A stretch of 10,967 bases of DNA from Abiotrophia defectiva_A (lineage in GTDB: Bacteria; Bacillota; Bacilli; Lactobacillales; Aerococcaceae). The stretch lies in NCBI GenBank assembly GCA_963546405.1, contig CAUUNL010000056.1, positions 1-10,967 on the forward strand, read 5' to 3'. A program made the translations under genes and the position numbers. Below, in pieces: positions 6,389-10,967 of the stretch. The notes beneath the pieces were generated by a model. The model saw only the letters and a list, made by a program, of their open reading frames with translations. It was not told the DNA's origin and ran no database searches. Numbering within the stretch: the first letter of the stretch is position 1; each line of letters starts with the position of its first letter.

Positions 6389-7216
6389 ATGAAACAGAAG
6401 AACTTTTTCAAATATTTACTTTACGGCATTTTGATAGTGTATGCAGTATTAACTCTTTATCCATTTATATGGGCTTTTACTGCTTCATTTAAGCCCTTGA
6501 AGGAAATTGTCAGTGGAGACTTATCCTTTATTCCTAAGGAATTTACGACGGATGCTTACGCCTATATTTTTGGTAGGTCTTCCTTATTTAGTCAGTGGTT
6601 TATCAACTCGGTCATCATCTCGGTAATAGGGACAACCGTCAATATTTTCCTTAACACTATGGCGGGTTATGCATTAGCACGACTCAGTTTCCCAGGTAGA
6701 CAGCGAATCTTTTATGGGCTCTTGGCCATGATGATGGTACCAAGTCAGGTTTTATTAATTCCTAACTATTTAATTTTGGTCAACCTAGGTCTACTAGATT
6801 CATTTGGGGCGCTGATTATACCTGCGGCCATCAATATTGGCAACATTTTTATGATGCGACAATTCTTTGTCTCTTTCCCTAAAGATATCGAAGAGGCGGC
6901 TTCAATTGATGGCCTAGGTCGCTTCCAGACTTTCTTTAAAATTGTCATGCCTCTAGCCATGCCCTCTATCGCAACGCAAGCTGTCTTTACCTTTATGGGT
7001 TTCTGGAATGAGTTTATGAAACCTATGCTCTACATTTCAACGCCAAGTCGATACACGTTGACTTTGGGCTTACAAACCTTCCAAGCCAAGGATGGTGGCG
7101 TGCGATGGGATCATACGATGGCCGCTAGCATTATCACGATTATTCCGATTATTGCCATCTACTTAATCTTCAATAAATATTTCTTGAAAGGTATCCGCAT
7201 GGATGGCGAAAAATAG
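6389..7216 (+). CDS. Sugar ABC transporter permease, MalG-type
   Basis: This second membrane subunit of the importer has 275 residues from ATG 6389, preceded by AGGTG (6375-6379). A GTG at 6377, directly after the upstream stop and six bases after AGGGA, would add four residues and is a real alternative. Six hydrophobic segments are visible, the first at LLYGILIVYAVLTLYPFIWA. The EAA loop is EAASIDG at 169-175, followed by FFKIVMPLAMP. The protein ends with FNKYFLKGIRMDGEK, close to the KGLTxGAVKG-like ending of MalG/MsmG proteins. It should pair with the MalF-type subunit to form the channel. A 55-base gap with no clear promoter or terminator leads to the regulator gene. Confidence 0.92.
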   Translation: MKQKNFFKYLLYGILIVYAVLTLYPFIWAFTASFKPLKEIVSGDLSFIPKEFTTDAYAYIFGRSSLFSQWFINSVIISVIGTTVNIFLNTMAGYALARLSFPGRQRIFYGLLAMMMVPSQVLLIPNYLILVNLGLLDSFGALIIPAAINIGNIFMMRQFFVSFPKDIEEAASIDGLGRFQTFFKIVMPLAMPSIATQAVFTFMGFWNEFMKPMLYISTPSRYTLTLGLQTFQAKDGGVRWDHTMAASIITIIPIIAIYLIFNKYFLKGIRMDGEK

Positions 7217-7271
7217 TGTTATAGCGATATTTATGCTAGCACCAGCATTGTGTGAAAGTAGGTAAAGTTTT

Positions 7272-8276
7272 ATGAAGGTGACAATAAAAGATGTGGCGCA
7301 AAAGGCAGGTGTCTCCATTGCCACAGTTTCGCGGGTCTTTAATGGCTATGATGATATTGGCCTAGCCACCAAGAATAAGGTAATAGAGGTAGCTAAGGAA
7401 TTAGGCTATGTTCCTAATGCGGCGGCTAGAGCACTATCATCAAAGCAATATAAAAAGATTGCAATGGTCATCAATGACCTCAAGGTCTCCCGTACCAATA
7501 CAATCCCCTTGGAAATTTTGACAGGGGTGTATGAAATGGCGGATATGCATGATGTGGATTACGTGCTACTGCTAACTAATAATCGCGACCAAGAGAAAAA
7601 GAGCCTATCCCAGTATTGCCTTGAGAATAATATTTCAGGATTAGTCTTGCATGGTTTCTCAACAGCTGACCCCTATCTATTAGAATTAGCTACGCTAAAG
7701 ATTCCTAATCTACTAATAGATATACATCCAGAAGCGGCTGACTCCTATGGGATTGCGGTAAAAAATGAAGTAGCAGCTTATCAGGCAACAGACTTCTTAA
7801 TTAGTCGTGGACACCGGGCTATTGCCATGATTTCCGGGAAATTTTGGGCGCAGGTCTCTAAGGACCGCGAGAGTGGCTATCAACAATGTATGGCGGATCA
7901 CCATCTTCCGACTTTTATCTATGAAGGGCTCTTCTCTGAAGAGTATTCGGAGGAACTAGTCAAGGATATTCTTAGTGACCATCCCGAGATAACGGCGCTT
8001 TTCTGCGCCAGTGATTTAATGGCTATTGGGGCGATGAAGGGCATTCAAGCCATGAATCTCAATGTGCCCCAAGATATTTCGGTCATCGGATTTGATGATA
8101 TCGCCATTGCCAAGTACGTAACGCCAAGTCTCACCACAATCAAACAAGATATGCATGAGATAGGACGGCGATCCTGTGAAATATTGTTAGAGATTCTTGA
8201 TAAGGGACAGATCGACCAGAAACAATTCTATGTTAATCATAGCTTAGTTGAACGGGAATCTGTCAGCAGTCGTTGA
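7272..8276 (+). CDS. LacI/GalR-family transcriptional regulator, probable repressor of this operon
   Basis: This 334-residue protein has the normal LacI-family length. The N-terminal helix-turn-helix is TIKDVAQKAGVSIATVSRVF (residues 4-23). It is followed by GYVPNAAARALSSKQ, containing the hinge helix with Leu55, which wedges into a central CG step of the operator. The rest is a periplasmic-binding-protein-like effector domain with GLVLHGF, SRGHRAIAMISG, ALFCASDLMAIGAMKG, VPQDISVIGFDDIAIAKYVTPSLTTI and the closing LVERESV. The palindromes at 1041-1054 and 1100-1113 have the expected central CG, so binding there and release by an imported or phosphorylated sugar is the likely model. The gene sits within the operon between transporter and enzyme genes, implying autoregulation. 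The ribosome site is weak (AAGTAGG, 7256-7262), consistent with low regulator levels. The inducer is unknown. Confidence 0.93.
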   Translation: MKVTIKDVAQKAGVSIATVSRVFNGYDDIGLATKNKVIEVAKELGYVPNAAARALSSKQYKKIAMVINDLKVSRTNTIPLEILTGVYEMADMHDVDYVLLLTNNRDQEKKSLSQYCLENNISGLVLHGFSTADPYLLELATLKIPNLLIDIHPEAADSYGIAVKNEVAAYQATDFLISRGHRAIAMISGKFWAQVSKDRESGYQQCMADHHLPTFIYEGLFSEEYSEELVKDILSDHPEITALFCASDLMAIGAMKGIQAMNLNVPQDISVIGFDDIAIAKYVTPSLTTIKQDMHEIGRRSCEILLEILDKGQIDQKQFYVNHSLVERESVSSR

Positions 8277-8292
8277 GCCAAGGAGGACAGTT

Positions 8293-8958
8293 ATGACCAT
8301 TCAAGCAGTCATTTTTGATTTAGATGGCGTTATAACAGACACAGCGCATTTACATTTTTTGGCATGGAAAGAACTGGGGGACTCCCTGGGTGTGGAAGTA
8401 AATCTAGAGTTGAATGAGCTTTTAAAGGGCATTAGTCGCCAAGAGTCCTTGGAAATAATTCTAAAAGAGACAGGGATTTTTGATAATTTTACGGATGTTG
8501 AACGCCAAGAGTTGGCTGATAGAAAAAATAGGTCATATGTGGCATCGCTTGAAAACCTAACCCCTCAAGACCTACTGCCAGGCATAGGCGACTGTCTCAA
8601 GGACTTAAAAAAGCGGGGCATCAAAATTGGCCTAGCTTCTTCCAGTCAAAATGCTGGGCTGATTATCAAAAAATTAGGCCTTGAGCCTTATTTTGAGGCC
8701 ATGGTAGATCCAAGGAGTTTGAGCAAGGGCAAGCCTGACCCAGAAATTTACCTTAAGGCGGCCGCTGCCTTGGGCCTGAGTCCAGCTAAGTGTGCAGGAG
8801 TAGAGGATGCCAGAGCAGGACTAGAAGCCATTCGGGCGGCCGGTATGACCTCTATTGCTCTTGGCCTATCGTTAAAGGATGTCCCAGCTGATTATCATTT
8901 CTTGTCTGCAAAGGACTTAGTGAATTTCAATTGGGATGACATTGTAAGTAAGGAGTGA
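8293..8958 (+). CDS. pgmB: Beta-phosphoglucomutase
   Basis: The protein has 221 residues, the length of Lactococcus lactis PgmB, which it closely resembles. It converts beta-glucose 1-phosphate, the GH65 product, to glucose 6-phosphate through a phospho-aspartate in the HAD fold. FDLDGVITDTA carries the nucleophile Asp9 and acid/base Asp11. The cap domain includes LLKGISRQESLEIIL. ASSSQN (115-120) supplies the HAD motif 2 serine, Lys147 (KGKPDPE) the motif 3 lysine, and VEDARAG the metal-binding Glu171 and Asp172. All known active-site residues I can align are present. The start is ATG 8293, six bases after AAGGAGG; an upstream in-frame ATG at 8248 lies inside the regulator gene and lacks such a site. 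It is 16 bases after the regulator and five bases before the GH13 gene. Confidence 0.95.
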   Translation: MTIQAVIFDLDGVITDTAHLHFLAWKELGDSLGVEVNLELNELLKGISRQESLEIILKETGIFDNFTDVERQELADRKNRSYVASLENLTPQDLLPGIGDCLKDLKKRGIKIGLASSSQNAGLIIKKLGLEPYFEAMVDPRSLSKGKPDPEIYLKAAAALGLSPAKCAGVEDARAGLEAIRAAGMTSIALGLSLKDVPADYHFLSAKDLVNFNWDDIVSKE

Positions 8959-8963
8959 CAAGC

Positions 8964-10637
8964 ATGGTTGAAAGCAATTGGTGGCAAAATCGTGTCGCCT
9001 ATCAGATTTACCCTAAGAGTTTCAAGGATAGTAATGGCGATGGGGTGGGCGATATCCGCGGTATTATTGAGAAACTGGACTATCTCCAGTCGCTAGGAAT
9101 CGGGATTATCTGGATTTCGCCTATTTATCAGTCGCCTTTTGTTGATCAAGGCTATGATATATCCGATTATTATGCCATTGACCCGATTTTCGGGACCATG
9201 GAGGATTTTGATGAATTGATTGCGCAAGCAGATAAACGAGACATTAAAATTGTCATGGACCTGGTCGTAAACCACTGTTCAGACCAGCACCCCTGGTTCC
9301 AGGCGGCGCTTAAGGACCTATCCAGCCACTATGCAGATTATTTCTACTTTGTGGAAAGTCCGGACGGCCCACCCAATAACTGGCGCAGCTACTTTGGTGG
9401 CAGTGTGTGGGAAAAGCTGCCAGGCATCAACACCTACTATCTGCATAGTTTCCACAAGACCCAGCCCGACTTAAATTGGCAGAATCCGCGCCTGCGTCAG
9501 GAAATCTATCAGATGGTCAATTGGTGGCTGGAAAAGGGCATTGCCGGCTTCCGCATTGATGCCATTATTAATATCAAGAAGAATCTGACTTGGCAATCTT
9601 ATCCAGCCGATCGGCCAGATGGCCTAGTGGCGGTGCAACGTTCACTGCAAGATGCCCAGCCTATTGAGCCCTTCCTTAATGAACTTAAGGCAGAGTGTTT
9701 TGAGCCCCACCAGGCCTTTACGGTAGGGGAGGTCTTTGATGCATCGGAATCAGAGCTTCATGAGTTTATGGGCGATCAGGGCTACTTTTCTTCTATCTTT
9801 GACTTTAGTCAGACAGAATTAGGCAAGAGCCCTCTAGGTTGGTATGATCATCAGCCGGTAACAGCTGAAATGATTAAGGAGGCCATTTTCCAGACCCAAG
9901 CCAAAACGCAAGAGGCAGGCTACTGGTCGACCATTATTGAGAATCATGACGAACCTCGCGGGGTGAATTTCTATCTGCAAGGCCAGGAAATCAATGATAG
10001 CAGCAAAAAGCTATTGGCGACCATGCTCATGATGCGCCGGGGTCTGCCCTTTATCTATCAAGGCCAAGAAATCGGGACAGAAAACCGTCAATTCGAGAGC
10101 CTAGCGCAAGTCAACGACATTGCTTCCATTAATGCATATCATAATGTCCTTGCTAACGGGCTGACGGACCAAGAGGCGCTTGAGATTCTAAATCGCTACT
10201 CTCGGGATAATGCGCGGATTCCGCTGAGATGGAACAAGCATAAGTGGGGCGGTTTTACGACGGGTCAGCCTTGGTTGCAAGGCGCCGTGAAAGGTAACTT
10301 GACAGATGTGGCCAGCCAACTAGAGGATAAGCAGTCCCTCTGGTATTGGTATCAGACCTTAATTCAACTCAGAACTAGCTCCATATACGGAGAGGTCATT
10401 GTGTCGGGAAGCTTCTTGCCGCTTTTCTGGGATGTCAAGAACCTCATGGCTTTCGAACGCTCTAATCAGACTCATTGTCTCTGGGTTGTCTTGAATTATC
10501 AAAACCGAGAGCAGGTCCTTGATCTAGGGCGGAAATGGCAAAGTGTACTGCTCAATAATCTAGAGGAGCTAGACTCAACAGAAAATCAGGTCCTTAAGCT
10601 AGAGCCCTATCAAGCCCTGGTGCTAGTCATGGACTAG
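8964..10637 (+). CDS. GH13 alpha-glucosidase (oligo-1,6-glucosidase/alpha-glucosidase group)
   Basis: This 557-residue cytoplasmic enzyme starts at ATG 8964, eight bases after AAGGAG; the overlapping GTG 8955 is unlikely. Conserved regions in order are WWQNRVAYQIYPKSFKDSNG, DLVVNH (99-104), QPDLNW (167-172, the region V form of this subgroup), GFRIDA with nucleophile Asp199, FTVGEV with acid Glu256, and ENHDEPR with Asp329. SNGDGVGDIRG near residue 23 is the metal-binding loop seen in oligo-1,6-glucosidases. The residue after the nucleophile is Ala200. In this subfamily Val there goes with alpha-1,6 specificity and Ala or Thr with alpha-1,4, so the enzyme may prefer linkages other than alpha-1,6. 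It should release glucose from the non-reducing end of imported oligosaccharides. It is the last operon gene and appears GC-richer than the central genes (36 of 60 bases at 9361-9420). Confidence 0.92.
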   Translation: MVESNWWQNRVAYQIYPKSFKDSNGDGVGDIRGIIEKLDYLQSLGIGIIWISPIYQSPFVDQGYDISDYYAIDPIFGTMEDFDELIAQADKRDIKIVMDLVVNHCSDQHPWFQAALKDLSSHYADYFYFVESPDGPPNNWRSYFGGSVWEKLPGINTYYLHSFHKTQPDLNWQNPRLRQEIYQMVNWWLEKGIAGFRIDAIINIKKNLTWQSYPADRPDGLVAVQRSLQDAQPIEPFLNELKAECFEPHQAFTVGEVFDASESELHEFMGDQGYFSSIFDFSQTELGKSPLGWYDHQPVTAEMIKEAIFQTQAKTQEAGYWSTIIENHDEPRGVNFYLQGQEINDSSKKLLATMLMMRRGLPFIYQGQEIGTENRQFESLAQVNDIASINAYHNVLANGLTDQEALEILNRYSRDNARIPLRWNKHKWGGFTTGQPWLQGAVKGNLTDVASQLEDKQSLWYWYQTLIQLRTSSIYGEVIVSGSFLPLFWDVKNLMAFERSNQTHCLWVVLNYQNREQVLDLGRKWQSVLLNNLEELDSTENQVLKLEPYQALVLVMD

Positions 10638-10698
10638 GTAAATGGGTGAGCTGCCTAAGGCCCTTTGGCGCGAAAAAAGGTTTCTGCCCCGATTGCGG

Positions 10699-10740
10699 CC
10701 GAGCCAGTGGTCCACTCCGTCGAGTGGACCACTAGCTCGG
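10699..10740. repeat. Large palindrome, copy 1
   Basis: CCGAGC (10699-10704) pairs with GCTCGG (10735-10740). After one C/A mismatch, AGTGGTCCACTC (10706-10717) pairs perfectly with GAGTGGACCACT (10722-10733) around the loop CGTC. No T run follows on either strand, so it is not a standard terminator. Each arm is itself an 11-bp near-palindrome, AGTGG-N-CCACT. Confidence 0.85.
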
Positions 10741-10780
10741 GTGTATAGGCCAGAAAAGGGCGGTTTGCTCCGAAAATGAA

Positions 10781-10820
10781 TGAGCCAGTGGCCCACTCTT
10801 TCGAGTGGACCACTAGCTCA
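10781..10820. repeat. Large palindrome, copy 2
   Basis: TGAGC (10781-10785) pairs with GCTCA (10816-10820). The same C/A mismatch as in copy 1 follows, then AGTGGCCCACTC (10787-10798) pairs with GAGTGGACCACT (10803-10814) with one C/A mismatch, around the loop TTTC. The outer pair is T-A where copy 1 has C-G, a paired change that keeps the stem. It lies exactly 81 bases after copy 1. Confidence 0.85.
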
Positions 10821-10834
10821 AGGTTTTAGACCAA

Positions 10835-10867
10835 AAAAGTGCAGTTCAGGTTCTGAACTGCACTTTT
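10835..10867. terminator. Bidirectional Rho-independent terminator between convergent genes
   Basis: AAAAGTGCAGTTCAG (10835-10849) pairs perfectly with CTGAACTGCACTTTT (10853-10867), a 15-bp stem with a three-base loop (or 14 bp with five). The right side ends in TTTT, then GTCATTT; the left side has six A (10833-10838), giving a T run on the minus strand. It can end both the operon and the minus-strand gene that stops at 10882. Confidence 0.9.
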
Positions 10868-10881
10868 GTCATTTATCTGAC

Positions 10882-10967
10882 TTATTCTCCTTGGGCGGCA
10901 GCGGCTAGGGTAGCTAGGGCTTCGCGTGGGAAGTAGGCTTGGTAGAGGCCTTGGAGGGCGATGTCTT
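10882..10967 (-). CDS. Unidentified protein, C-terminal 27 residues only (5' end outside window)
   Basis: Read on the minus strand, the last bases of the window are open and end in TAA (complement of 10882-10884). They encode DIALQGLYQAYFPREALATL followed by AAAAQGE. The alanine-rich, charged ending looks like a real protein tail, and the bidirectional terminator just beyond it is where a convergent gene should end. The GC-rich codons resemble those of GH31 and the end of GH13. The piece is too short to assign a family. Confidence 0.65.
   Translation of the reverse strand, partial: DIALQGLYQAYFPREALATLAAAAQGE

Larger units (their letters stand above)
10665..10847. repeat. Imperfect 81-bp tandem repeat, two full units and a partial third
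   Basis: Comparing 10665-10745 with 10746-10826 without gaps, the palindromic part (10701-10738 versus 10782-10819) differs at only 3 of 38 positions, and 10665-10692 matches at 18 of 28. The same 81-base step links 10746-10766 to 10827-10847 (16 of 21 identical), where the third unit runs into the terminator stem. The stretch between (10693-10700) has diverged. No open reading frame of note lies here. Confidence 0.75.

Noticed and set aside
7217..7271. Separate promoter or operator for the regulator gene
   Set aside because: Only a weak 5-bp stem (ATGCT/AGCAT) is present; no -35/-10 pair or AAAACGTTTT core was found, so co-transcription is more likely.
8248..8292. Earlier start of beta-phosphoglucomutase at ATG 8248
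   Set aside because: It overlaps the regulator gene, and the family's normal N terminus and the AAGGAGG site match ATG 8293.
10699..10740. Copy 1 of the palindrome as the operon terminator
   Set aside because: No T run follows the stem on either strand, while a much better terminator is at 10835-10867.
10699..10820. CRISPR-like or phage attachment repeat
   Set aside because: There are only two copies, the spacer region is itself partly repeated at 81 bp, and no cas, integrase or tRNA gene is present.

Overview
The window reads as an accessory carbohydrate-utilisation locus from a Gram-positive bacterium of the Firmicutes, most plausibly a member of the Lactobacillales. The reasons are strong AAGGAGG-type ribosome binding sites before most genes, a LacI-family regulator with matching CcpA-type (cre) control, a beta-phosphoglucomutase of the Lactococcus PgmB type, and compact one-strand gene packing. 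I cannot name the genus from sequence alone. The theme is uptake and breakdown of alpha-linked gluco-oligosaccharides.

Layout. Positions 2-970 hold the 3' end of a GC-rich glycoside hydrolase family 31 gene, closed by a strong intrinsic terminator (993-1033). The following control region (1041-1113) has a 14-bp perfect palindrome, a near-perfect cre site overlapping the -35 box, a TTGCTT-17-TATGAT promoter and a second copy of the palindrome just after the -10 box. From 1126 to 10637 nine genes run on the + strand with little or no spacing. They are an RDD-family membrane protein, an 84-residue membrane protein, a GH65 disaccharide phosphorylase, an extracellular sugar-binding protein, two ABC permeases, a LacI-type repressor, beta-phosphoglucomutase and a GH13 alpha-glucosidase. 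The only strong hairpin inside the operon is at 5401-5429, between the binding protein and the first permease. After the GH13 gene comes a 244-bp convergent intergenic region with an 81-bp tandem repeat carrying two large palindromes, then a bidirectional terminator (10835-10867). The last 86 bases are the 3' end of an unidentified minus-strand gene.

How the genes work together (inference from families). The binding protein and two permeases import an alpha-glucoside; no ATPase gene is present, so an ATPase encoded elsewhere must power them. GH65 phosphorolyses an alpha-disaccharide to glucose (or another acceptor) plus beta-glucose 1-phosphate, and PgmB converts the latter to glucose 6-phosphate. 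GH13, and perhaps the separately transcribed GH31 enzyme, release glucose from longer or differently linked oligosaccharides. The LacI protein probably represses the operon through the two palindromes, and CcpA through cre.

The least explained parts are the RDD plus 84-residue membrane pair at the head of the operon, a sugar-binding protein with a signal peptide but no lipobox cysteine, the unresolved GH65 specificity, and the 81-bp palindromic repeats at the end. I see no mobile element, RNA gene or CRISPR array, and no gene-free stretch over 300 bases.
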